From: Pelargonium nanum
Taxonomy: Eukaryota > Streptophyta > Magnoliopsida > Geraniales > Geraniaceae
Assembly (NCBI GenBank): GCA_036897485.1
Contig: JAYMTF010001216.1
Location: 1 to 25,331, forward strand
Length of the DNA: 25,331 nucleotides
Direction of reading: 5' to 3'
Shown: positions 1-8,755 of the stretch, in pieces
Layout of the letters: every line of letters starts with the position of its first letter
Position numbering within the stretch: the first letter of the stretch is position 1
Translations under genes and position numbers: made by a program
Notes under the pieces: model-generated
Seen by the model: only the letters and a program-made list of their open reading frames with translations
Told to the model about the DNA's origin: nothing
The model's database searches: none

Positions 1-26
1 ACACTCATTTTGGGACGGAGGGAGTA
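1..26. mobile_element. Right end of a Stowaway-type MITE, cut by the window start
   Basis: The window opens with CACTCATTTTGGGACGGAGG, continuing GAG, followed by TA at 25-26. This is the reverse complement of the well-known plant Stowaway terminal repeat (CTCCCTCCGTCC next to a TA target site). The rest of the element lies outside the window. It ends about 36 bp before the TATA box of the HMA-domain gene, so it sits in that gene's promoter. Confidence 0.7.
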
Positions 27-61
27 TTTCATTAATTTTGTAGATTTAGAAACTTGCAATA

Positions 62-69
62 TATAAAGG
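62..69 (+). promoter_or_regulatory. TATA box of the small HMA-domain gene
   Basis: TATATAAA lies 65 bp upstream of the predicted ATG at 134, which would put the transcription start near position 95-100 and give a short leader of about 35 nt. Its place supports the predicted start of the gene. Confidence 0.5.
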
Positions 70-133
70 ACCCAATATTCGTAATTTTCACGAACATATA
101 TTTCAAAAGCTTGTTCTACAAAAGCTTTTTTCA

Positions 134-598
134 ATGGACATGGTAAATAATTTTTCTTAATGTTTTATTTTTTTATTAGAAATTACCATTGTTTTCACTA
201 CTTAAATCTTGTTTTGTTTCTCTTGCAGACTTGTCGTTTGTGGGTTCATAATTTCAATTGTGAAGGTTGTAATGCTAGGGTTCATAATATCCAGTCCAAG
301 ATTCAAGGTAAATCCATCATATATATATATATATATATATAACTTTATTTAGTTGCACTGATATCCACCGCCGATAAATTTGTGCCCGTGCAATGCTCAA
401 TTTGATACAGTAAATTTTAATGTGAAGCATACTCTCATTTTTGACTCATTTTAAATTTTATATGCAGGGGTATCTTCAGTCACGTATAATTCAGATAATT
501 GCACGGTCGATGTTCGAGGTAAAGTAGACACATGGACCTTCTGGCAATCCCTAAGGAATTTAGGTGGACATCCTCTAGCTATATACACGCTAATTTAG
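134..598 (+). CDS. Small heavy-metal-associated (HMA) domain protein, HIPP/ATX1-like, 72 aa
   Basis: Three exons were read from splice sites: 134-142, 229-307 and 468-598 (TAG 596-598). Donors are GTAAAT and GTAAAT; acceptors are TCTTGCAG and TATGCAG. The pieces add up to 219 nt with no internal stop, giving MDM, then CRLWVHNFNCEGCNARV, a GVSSVTYNSDNCTVDV strand pair, and VDTWTFWQSLRNLGG. This is the βαββαβ pattern of an HMA domain with a CEGC (CxxC) metal site; HMA proteins bind Cu, Zn or Cd and act as metallochaperones. The domain fills the whole protein. Directly after the stop, in another frame, is a seven-proline run ending in CCSIM, which is what isoprenylated HIPP proteins carry (see findings). 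It is therefore either a tail-less HMA protein or a HIPP truncated by a frameshift. The first exon is only 9 coding bases and is the least certain part. Confidence 0.68.
318..342. repeat. (AT)n microsatellite in intron 2 of the HMA gene
   Basis: About eleven TA dinucleotides directly follow the donor side of the second intron. Likely length-polymorphic; no function seen. Confidence 0.85.
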
Positions 599-600
599 TT

Positions 601-666
601 AGATCGACGCCGCCGCCGCCACCACCACCAGCGGGACGAGCACCATCTTGTTGTTCCATTATGTGA
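601..666 (+). pseudogene. Out-of-frame proline-rich tail with CaaX-like end (HIPP tail relic)
   Basis: In the frame one base off from the HMA gene, 601-666 reads RST, seven prolines, AGRAPSC, then CSIM and TGA. Cys-Ser-Ile-Met is a good farnesylation (CaaX) box, and a Pro-rich linker before a CaaX box is the hallmark of plant HIPP proteins. It lies 3 bp after the HMA stop codon. The frame is open upstream to beyond 556, so a small indel around 560-598 would join HMA and tail. A splice variant cannot be ruled out. Confidence 0.5.
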
Positions 667-3600
667 TTGTACGTGATCTCTCAACCGGTAGCTTTCGAGC
701 ACAACTTGCAAAACAAAGTCTCAATTAAAAACCGTCTCCTAGAGTTCTTCTAGTATCCAAGTTAGATACTTGGACAGGAATCAGAATATATAGTAGTAGA
801 TAAATGTTTTGTGAATCGTGCTTAAGAGCTACCGAATGATAGGTCACTTAAGTCTTGCATTGTCTACATACTCTACTATTTCGTGTAGAAACAACCGACA
901 CCACTGACACCAACATCGACGGGTTTTCCACTAGCAAGTGATCAGGATTTTAGCTAGTTCACTCCAATATTTTTCTTCTCACGTAAAACCTAGCTTTTAT
1001 CTTCAAATTCTGCCTAATTTCACTACTCAATTTGTCGATATATAGTTTATGTTTATTATTATAAGGATTAACATATATGTAATATATATACACTTACTTG
1101 TCATTTTCATGTTGGAGGGCGGAGATTTAAAATTAGAGTTCATGTTACTATGTATCTTCCAACTATATTTGAAGATAATGTTTGATTCTCCTACTATTTT
1201 TAAATTGTCATTGGTCCTTATATTGTGTAATATCATCATCATTGATTAAAAAATATTTATTTAACTTCTGATTGATCCCAAATTCTCCACACGTCTTAAC
1301 TTCCGTTAATTAAGCGTATATATGCAAAATGTAATATTGTCGTTCTAGATGTTCTTGTATGCTATATGACCTAATAAACCATTCTTCAAAAATCACAAGG
1401 TTAATACTTAAACCAAAGAGAGAGTAAAAACACCCGTTTCGAACAATATTTAGGGAAAAACAAACAATAATAAGTGAGAAGAGTAGTGGAGAAGATACCA
1501 AATAGCTAATCATATAGATATGTATGGTCGAATATATTGTAAGTTTAATTAGTTTTATCTTCTCTGACTGATAGTTTTTCTGTAAATCTTTTTTCAGTAA
1601 AAATTGTATCAATAAATTTCTATAAAAACATATGATAAGTACACACCTCAATTCATTAAAAGATGCACATGGGTTTGGCCATGAATAAGATCTCAATGTT
1701 CCCTTTTTTACCCAAATCATTTAAATTGGCATTCAACATTTGATTGTGATGTTTTCTTGTTAAGTCCCATGAGCTCTAATTAAAATATAAAATAAAATTT
1801 GTAGCCACAAATCACAAAAGAAGAAAAAAGAAATCAAATAATTGATGGGTATTTTGGACATTTCACACCTGCAACTTCAGTTTTGAAAATTATGGAAGCC
1901 ATGTGGGCTCTCATGTTGTTGTTGTACTATATTGAAGCTTGAAAGTGATGTATTTTCAGAGGTCTGTTTTGCTAAAGGACACAGTTTAAATCACAACCCT
2001 TAATTGGTCACCATTTTCATTTTTGGATCCAAGTGATGGGGACTCAAATTTTTTGTTTGAATGCAAAAAAGTTTATTAAATAGTTGATAAGTCGGTAGGA
2101 CGCTATCGTTTATCGTTGATTTTATCTTTAATGGTTAAAAAGAAGCGATTTTACCAACAAATTTGAATGTGCGCTGAAGTGGGAGATGAAATTGTTTTGA
2201 ATAGTTGTTAATGTCCGCGAATTTTGCTCAAACTTATCCGGTTGAAATCAATCGAGTTTAGAAACAAGTAAATTAAGTTTTGCTTTAATGACAAACAATT
2301 AACGGCATGTGTTTGTCACATATTCACAGTGTACGGTTGTCAATAAGAGTAGCTAAATTGCGACGAGTGAGTCACAAATATTCACTGGCAAAGTGATTAG
2401 CGGTAGATTTTTCGCTCATCGCTAATATGTCGCTATGTGTGATTAGTAACAAATTTTTTAGTCTTTGCAACAGAAAAGTTCATCTCCGGTAACTGTTTTT
2501 TTTTTAAATGACGGTGGAAGAACAATATATTGAAAATTTCTAGTTGTATCAACAATTTCTAAGTATCAAAACACAATGGTAAAAATCAAAGAAACGTCAC
2601 AACAACCGCCTATAGTTCATTCAGCAACCTCCTACCTTAGAAATAAATTCAAAAATAACTAAATGACCGAATCGTCCTCTAAATGAACTCAAAATATAAA
2701 TATGCGGTCAAAAAAACTAAACAAAGTGAAGCGAATTTATTCGTTAGCATGTTTCATTAACTCAAAAGGTAAACATACAGTCAAGAAACTGAATAAAACG
2801 AAGTGAGACATGTTTCGTTAAAATTGTGAAAATCTCAACGCAATTCGTTAACACTAGCATCTAAAACTCAAAAGTGTTCACACAGAGTAACAATGCATCT
2901 TATTAAGTCCAATTAACAAACCCTATATATATAATGAAGTGATATTTATTTGTACATTGAATTTGGTTTATATAAAAATCATGTAATGTCAAATTGATAA
3001 GGAACAAAGTGGGGAATGGCTTTAATTAAGGAGATTGAGCCATGGCTCCAACAGACAAACCACAAGCCTAACCTTTAGGATCACCATGTGATCCACCTAG
3101 CTAGATTCAATGGTTTGTCTCTACCTTTAGCCACACCACAAACTCACATACACTTGTTCACTTCTCATTGGCTGCCCACAATTTGCTTCATCTTCTTCAC
3201 TTGCACTTTTTTTTTTGTCAAAAATTTAGAGCTAGAGATATTTTTTTATCATCTTCACCACCATATTTTACATAACCCCAAATCTTCTTTCCCTCAATTT
3301 TTGGAAGTAATGTTGACAAGTGATGAACAATTTTTGTCTAGTTTGTTGCACAATTCGTTTTCACGTTGTCCATTAGTGAGTACCATATTAGAACGTTTTC
3401 AAGTTTATGGTTTTAAATCAATTCTAACATCTGAGAAACGTCAACAAATATAATTCATTGTGAATGACCATGTTCAAGTTAGACTGAGGTTTTGTAGAAA
3501 ATATGTATACCGAGTCGGGCAAATTCGTTCATTTTGAACGTAAATCCGATTCCAAGACCTAAAATCTACGACCCAAACAAATCCTCATTTATTTACAATC

Positions 3601-3875
3601 GAAATTAGACATGTTCAACGTAAAATTCGAATTGCCACCGCCTTCTAGAGTTGTATGGCCTATGAGCTAAGAATTCAAAAAACTATTATAAAAAAAAATT
3701 CTGACAAAAATAAAGTTTTAGGAAACTGAAAATCTGACAGTGGCATCCATGTAATTATCCTTTAAACCAAGGTCATTCTCACACCCAAAAATGCATAAAA
3801 CCCAGAGCTCACTCTCTCAAAATTGCAACACCACCAAAGATTCTCTCTCCTCCAAGAAAATTCAAAAACAAGAAA
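667..3875. other. AT-rich intergenic stretch, no gene supported
   Basis: Short open frames occur (for example 1310-1720 minus and 3088-3453 plus), but they have low-complexity Phe/Ile/Leu/His-rich translations, no recognisable domain and no splice support. The stretch presumably holds the DUF642 promoter at its right end (a weak ATAAAA at 3795-3800 is the only core element seen). No complete transposon was recognised. Confidence 0.6.
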
Positions 3876-6800
3876 ATGCAGAGAATCACCACCACCACAA
3901 CCACCGTGGCTCTGCTGGTGGCGCTGCTCTCCGCCGCCACCTACGACGTCGCTTTGTCCCTCACCGACGGTAACATACTTTTAAATACTATATATAGCTT
4001 TGTGTAAATACTATGTGTGTGTGTGTGTTTTATGTGTATTTATTTATTTTTTATTTTGTATATGTCCAAAAAACTTGGAGGTAGTGAAAATAAAAATGTG
4101 AAAAGCTCAATATCTATGGAACTCAAGAAAAATAAATCTTGGTTGATATATTTTTTATACTTTAAATAAATGCTGGTTTCAAACAATTATTTTGAGCTTA
4201 ATTTATTTCTTGTACCATTTCAAATATTATATCTCAAGGGATTATATAAGTATTAATAAATGTTATTTATATCACTCTTTTTTTTAATTAAATGCATAAA
4301 CTTATATATATTATAATAAATAAACATGCATTTGATAACATACATTTTACATATTGATGTATATATACAAGAGTATGTAGACTCAATATTGTTTAGTTAC
4401 ACATTATCTTTGCACCAATAAATATACGAAAGTCTACCGATAATTGTCTGGAAGTCTAATTTTGTCGATTCATATGTGCAATGCATCCACACTTGTACTA
4501 ATTGGCCGATGTTTAGGTCAATTAGTTTAAATTTCTTACTTTTTGCATAGATAAATGTTTTCAAGTTTATTAATATTGTCTAGCTGTATATAAATTCGTC
4601 TATAAATTTATGTAAATTTAGTGATAATTGGATGTACGTCTAGTTTGTCTATTTACATACCGATTATTGTACGTAAAATATGTCGATAAATATATAGATT
4701 CACTGATAAATGGCTATATTTAGTTTATTAATTTTCAAATTGATATACTACATGTAAATGTGTCGATAAATATACGTAAGTCTACCGATAATTGTGAAAT
4801 AACAAAATTAAAAAAAAAAATTGAGCTATAGGTAGAGGACATATATCATCTATGGCAGACTGGGCCATGTGATAAACAAGAGGTGGGTTTGGTTTGGCCT
4901 AGCAACTGTTCTTTCTAGGGATTGTTCATCATTTATTTTATTCCAATTTTATCCTCAGAATTTCAGATACATTAATGGGTATTTGAGTTTTGTCCTCTAG
5001 TGATTTTTGTCATTTCACATCCTTTAATGTCATTTATTTTCATGTGCTTGGTTGTTGGCCAACAGACAACACAGTTATTGAGGCTTTGCATTAACAATTT
5101 CAAATCTATAATCCTTAATCTTCCCTCCAATTTGCTCTATATATCATGTCACAATCAATTTCAATCTCAATAATTTAAGTAATTGAGATATTGTTTTGAT
5201 TCAATAAGTATATGAATTTTAATTTGTTTGCTACTCGCATCACTCATACTCGTCGCAACGAAACATTTTCAGGTTTACTACCCAACGGAAACTTCGAATT
5301 TGGCCCGAAACCCTCCGAAATGAAAGGCACATTGGTCACAGCCAAAAATGCAATCCCAAATTGGGAAATTTCGGGCTACATTGAGTACATAAAGTCTGGG
5401 CACAAACAAGGCGACATGTTGCTCGTAGTCCCCGAGGGAGCCTACGCTGTGAGACTTGGCAACGAAGCATCGATCAAGCAGAAAATCAAAGTTGTCAAAA
5501 GCATGTACTACTCGTTAACGTTCTCGGCCGCCCGGACGTGCGCACAGGAGGAGCGGCTGAACGTGTCGGTGTGGCCGAACGACGAGGAGCGGGACTGGGG
5601 GATTCTTCCGATGCAAACAATGTATAGTAGCAATGGTTGGGACTCATATGCATGGGCATTTCAGGCAGATAGGGATGATATTGAGGTCACAATTCACAAT
5701 CCTGGTGTGGAGGAAGATCCTGCTTGTGGGCCTCTTATTGATTCTGTGGCCTTGAAGGCCTTGTTTCCTCCTAAGCGCACAAATGGTAAGAATCTATGAA
5801 TTTATGGGCCTCAGAGCCCAATTTGGTTTATAGTTTTGGTCATGGATATTGGGCTAAAAAGCCCAACTGAGTCTTGAGTATTGGCCTATTGGGTTGACGA
5901 TTTGGGTCATGACCCGTGTCATGACAGCAAATTTAAATAAGCTTGGGATCAGGATAATCGGATTAGTGTCAACTAATCAACTCTTACGTATTGTCACAAG
6001 GTTGAGTTACTCAACCCAAGCCCAACACTAGTCCAATTAACCTGAACTCAAACCTACTTAAATTCGTATCACGGGTTATGACTCAAATTGTCACCCCTAA
6101 GCATTGTCACATAGTTGAGCAACTTAACTCAAACGTAACACATACCTGATTAAGCTGAACCCAAGCCTATTTAGCTTTTGTGTTGAAACATCAAACATCG
6201 GTCATGACTCTAATTGTTAGTCCTATATATTGTCACTAGATTGAGTTACTCAACCCGACCCGAGTAAGCTGAACTCTAAACTGTGTCACGGGTTATGACC
6301 GAAATTATCAATCCTAAAGTAAATCTTCCAAAAAAATTGACTAACTTGTTTGTTTATTGTTTTTTAGTGAACCTTCTAAAGAATGGTGATTTTGAGGAAG
6401 GACCATATGTGTTCCCAAACACATCTTGGGGAGTTCTCATCCCTCCCCACATAGAAGATGACCACAGCCCATTGCCTGGTTGGATCATTGAGTCCCTCAA
6501 AGCTGTCAAGTATGTGGATAGTGACCATTTTGCTGTCCCTCAAGGCAAGAGAGCCATAGAGCTTGTGGCAGGGGAAGAAAGTGCCATTGCCCAAATTGTC
6601 AAAACCACCCCCGGGAAAACCTACGACCTCACGTTCGCGTTGGGCGACGCCAAAAACGCGTGCGAGGGTAGCATGATGGTAGAGGCGTTTGCTGGAAGAG
6701 ACACGCTTAAGGTCTCGTACATCTCCAAGGGCAAAGGAGGGTGGAAGCTCGCGAAACTTAGGTTCAGAGCTGTGAGCACGCGGACGCGTGTCATGTTCTT

Positions 6801-6906
6801 GAGCTCGTACTATAGTATGAAGAGCGATAGCTCTGGATCTCTGTGCGGTCCGGTGATCGATGATGTGAAGCTGGTGAGTGTCCGCAATGTTCGACGCATG
6901 TTGTGA
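3876..6906 (+). CDS. DUF642 family secreted cell-wall protein, 381 aa
   Basis: Exons 3876-3969, 5273-5785 and 6368-6906 total 1146 nt in frame, with all junctions GT-AG and phase 1. Residues 1-28 form a signal peptide with a hydrophobic core (VALLVALLSAA), so the product should be secreted. Two tandem DUF642 (galactose-binding-like) domains follow. The first starts GLLPNGNFEFGPKP (about residue 32) and closes with ACGPLIDSVALKALFPP; the second starts NLLKNGDFEEGPYVFP (about 204) and closes with LCGPVIDDVKLVSV. The paired NGxFExGP openings and CGPxID closings are family hallmarks. Members (BIIDXI/TEEBE type in Arabidopsis) bind cell-wall polysaccharide and influence pectin methylesterase activity. 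Length is normal (about 365-400 aa). Intron 1 (1303 bp) and intron 2 (582 bp) hold degenerate repeats. The ATG at 3876 was chosen because it gives the signal peptide; an out-of-frame ATG at 3791 may lie in the leader or just before the transcription start. The 3' end is duplicated downstream. Confidence 0.93.
4015..4030. repeat. (GT)n microsatellite in DUF642 intron 1
   Basis: A short run of alternating GT lies about 45 bp inside intron 1. Simple repeat only. Confidence 0.7.
4410..4797. repeat. Degenerate repeated motif in DUF642 intron 1
   Basis: The string ATAAATATACG(A/T)AAGTCTACCGATAATTG occurs near 4421 and again near 4767, with weaker relatives between them (CGATAAATATA, AAGTCTA, TACCGATTATTG). 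It looks like an old, diverged tandem or dispersed repeat inside the 1.3-kb intron. I do not recognise the family. Confidence 0.45.
5985..6310. repeat. Three degenerate ~120-bp tandem repeats in DUF642 intron 2
   Basis: TTGTCACaaGgTTGAG-type starts recur at about 5991, 6104 and 6230 (spacing 113 and 126 bp). Each is followed by CAACCC/CTTAACTC-like, AGCTGAAC-like and GGTTATGAC/GGTCATGAC segments. The last copy runs to about 60 bp before the acceptor at 6367. They make up most of the intron. Confidence 0.6.
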
Positions 6907-7179
6907 TTGGTCTTATGAGGTATACATACAGATCTTTTGTAACAGAACGAAACGTATTCCGAGTCTAAAATTTTAATGTATCTATCTTGCGAAGTTGTGT
7001 CATTTTCTTGAGCTCGTCGTATTATACTATATATGAAGAGTGATAGCTCTGGTTCTTTGTATGATAATGTAATCGATTATGTGAAGCTAGTGAGTGTTCG
7101 CGATGTTCGACACTTGTTGTGATTGGTTTGATATAGTATAGAACAGAGACATATTCTCTAAATCTAAAATTTTAATGTA
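6788..7179 (+). repeat. Tandem duplication of the DUF642 3' end (copy 1 in gene, copy 2 decayed)
   Basis: About 190 bp covering the last 39 or so codons and start of the 3' UTR (6788-6980) is repeated at 6997-7179, a period of about 209 bp. Both copies contain CATxTTCTTGAGCTCGT, a TATGAAGAG(C/T)GATAGCTCTGG block, a GTGAAGCT(G/A)GTGAGTGT block, TTGTGATTGG after the stop, and CTAAAATTTTAATGTA at the end. Copy 2 keeps a 30-codon open frame (7033-7122) resembling the native C-terminus, but the CGP motif has become YDN. It lies in the 3' UTR or just beyond. Confidence 0.85.
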
Positions 7180-7298
7180 AAAACTTTAAAATTCAAATTT
7201 AAATAAAATATCTTTCCCACCCCATGTGTTCAAATATTATTCCAATAAATTCAATATTTTTAAATTAATTAATCAAATTTAAATTAATGTTCTTATCC

Positions 7299-7320
7299 AG
7301 AAGCTTCTTTAGAAACTTCC
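7299..7320 (+). promoter_or_regulatory. Heat-shock-element-like cluster upstream of the SKP1-like gene
   Basis: AGAAGCTTCTTTAGAAACTTCC contains alternating GAA and TTC triplets: GAA-2-TTC-4-GAA-2-TTC. A perfect element has 2-bp gaps throughout, so this is a gapped version. It ends 25 bp before the TATA box, a typical place for a functional element. Presence is seen; function is inferred. Confidence 0.3.
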
Positions 7321-7344
7321 TTCCCAAATTCGGACCCGAAACAC

Positions 7345-7352
7345 TATAAATA
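7345..7352 (+). promoter_or_regulatory. TATA box of the SKP1-like gene
   Basis: TATAAATA is 71 bp upstream of the ATG at 7416, placing the transcription start near 7377 and giving a leader of about 40 nt. Confidence 0.6.
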
Positions 7353-7415
7353 TTTTCTTATTCACTCCTCTACCTCCTATTCTTCTCAAACACTAACAAA
7401 TTTCCAGAAACTTCC

Positions 7416-7988
7416 ATGGCCGCGTCTTCTTCCTCCGCCGTTCCCGTCGCCGCTTCGATCGCCTCCGAAGAGGCCGTGGCTGCTCCCTCCGAGACCATCG
7501 CCATCACATCCTCCGACAAAACCGCCGCTAAGATCCTGAAGCTCAAGACCTCCGACGACGAAATCGTCGAGGTCGAGCAGTCCTTCGCGATGCAGTGCGA
7601 TGCGATCAAGCGCATGGTCGACGACGGCTGCGCCGACGCCGTGATCCCGGTCTCGAACGTGGACTCGGAGACCCTGGAGATGGTCCTGGAGTGGTGCGAG
7701 CACCACGTCTCCGGCGCCGGCAAGGTCAGCGCGGAGGAGATGAAGAAGTGGGAGGACGATTTCGTGGACTGCGACACCACGGTGCTGTACCATCTGATCA
7801 TGGCGGCGAATTACCTGGAAGCGAAGGCGTTGCTGGATCGGGTGGCGCAGAAGGTCGCCGACATGATCAAAGGGAAGCATCCGGATGAGATTCGGAAGGA
7901 GTTCAATATCAAGAACGATTTTGAGCCGGAGGAGTACGAGAAGATCATCAGCGACCATTCTTGGGCTTTCACGAAGGCCGATGATTAG
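7416..7988 (+). CDS. SKP1-like protein (ASK family), SCF ubiquitin ligase adaptor, 190 aa
   Basis: A single-exon frame. Residues 1-37 are an Ala/Ser/Glu-rich extension. Residues about 38-100 match the Skp1 POZ/BTB fold (AKILKLKTSDDEIVEVE, then AIKRMVDDGCADAVIPVSNV, then EWCEHH). Residues about 115-187 match the C-terminal Skp1 domain that grips the F-box (AANYLEAKALLDRVAQKVAD, then GKHPDEIRKEFNIKNDFEPE, ending HSWAF). SKP1 proteins bridge CUL1 and F-box proteins in SCF E3 ligases, in cytosol and nucleus. The usual length is about 155-165 aa; the extra length is the N-terminal extension and a TKADD tail in place of the usual end at WAF(E). The coding sequence is much richer in G+C than its surroundings. 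No intron is seen, so a retroduplicated or rapidly evolving ASK member is possible. Long open frames on the opposite strand here are composition shadows. Confidence 0.93.
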   Translation: MAASSSSAVPVAASIASEEAVAAPSETIAITSSDKTAAKILKLKTSDDEIVEVEQSFAMQCDAIKRMVDDGCADAVIPVSNVDSETLEMVLEWCEHHVSGAGKVSAEEMKKWEDDFVDCDTTVLYHLIMAANYLEAKALLDRVAQKVADMIKGKHPDEIRKEFNIKNDFEPEEYEKIISDHSWAFTKADD

Positions 7989-8028
7989 GGTTTTAGGGGT
8001 TTTGATCTGATTAGGGTTAGGGTTTTGG
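7983..8028. repeat. Telomere-like TTAGGG/TTTAGGGG motifs just after the SKP1-like stop
   Basis: Four imperfect copies of the plant telomere heptamer lie within 45 bp (ATTAGGGTTTTAGGGGTTTT, then ATTAGGGTTAGGGTTTTGG). It is a short interstitial telomere-like patch in the 3' UTR. In promoters similar sequences act as telo-boxes; here the position is downstream. Confidence 0.4.
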
Positions 8029-8755
8029 TTGGGAGTTTATTGGGGATGAAAATATATGTTTAGAGTTAAGTTTTTAAGTGGAAATAGAATTATATTTTTC
8101 AAATTTCAAGTTTCAACACAAAGATAGTGATTGGAATTCAGTTTCTAGTGAAAATAGAATTGATAATTTTCTGATTTCAACACCCAAAATATTCGTAATT
8201 TCTTTTATCGAAAGCTCATAGATTTGTTTGTGTGCTTGGACTGTTCGATCGAATTTATTTTCTTCTAGAGTTTTCCAAGTTGAGACCATACCCGATTCAA
8301 TGAATTTGTGGACTTAGATTGCTCGGTTTGGATTGGTGGTCCGGAACATGAAGATATACATATTGGAAAGAAGAAAAAAACCATGTTCATGATTATTATT
8401 GTTGTTTAAGTCACTTATCAACATGGGATATTTGAGAAAAGATCATTCCATCTTCAAGTAGAAAAAAAAATGAGCTTGAAAATTTTATGTTAACAATGAA
8501 ACTCAATCAACAAACTGATTCAACTTCTCAATATTGGTCAGTATGGGAAATCTATATTCTAAAAGAAGACAACAATTAAAGTTAGTAGAAAAAAACTTAT
8601 TTGCAATGAAGACCTTTTTTTTCTTTTCTTGGATCTGCCATTCTCAGTTTCACGAAAACCTATAGACCACTAATAGGCAGCCATTATTTGCTAACTCAAG
8701 TTCTTTCGTATGGAACGAAAAAATGTATTGTATAGAAAACCTGAACGTGAGGAGA
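7989..8755. other. Tail-to-tail spacer between the SKP1-like and cytochrome c1 genes
   Basis: AT-rich, about 770 bp. It should hold the 3' UTRs and poly(A) signals of two converging genes. No further gene was seen. Confidence 0.6.

Noticed and set aside
1310-1720. 136-codon minus-strand open frame
   Set aside because: Hydrophobic Ile/Leu/Tyr-rich product of AT-rich DNA; no family resemblance.
3088-3453. 121-codon plus-strand open frame
   Set aside because: Phe/His/Leu-rich low-complexity translation, no domain, no promoter or splice context.
3791-3973. 60-codon frame overlapping the DUF642 start
   Set aside because: Its 3' part is exon 1 of DUF642 in the wrong frame. It might act as an upstream frame if transcription starts before 3791, but a weak ATAAAA inside it suggests it starts later.
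7370-7958. Two long minus-strand open frames opposite the SKP1-like gene
   Set aside because: They are antisense shadows caused by the GC-rich codon bias of the plus-strand gene; translations have no domain and are Gly/Arg/Ser/Val-biased.
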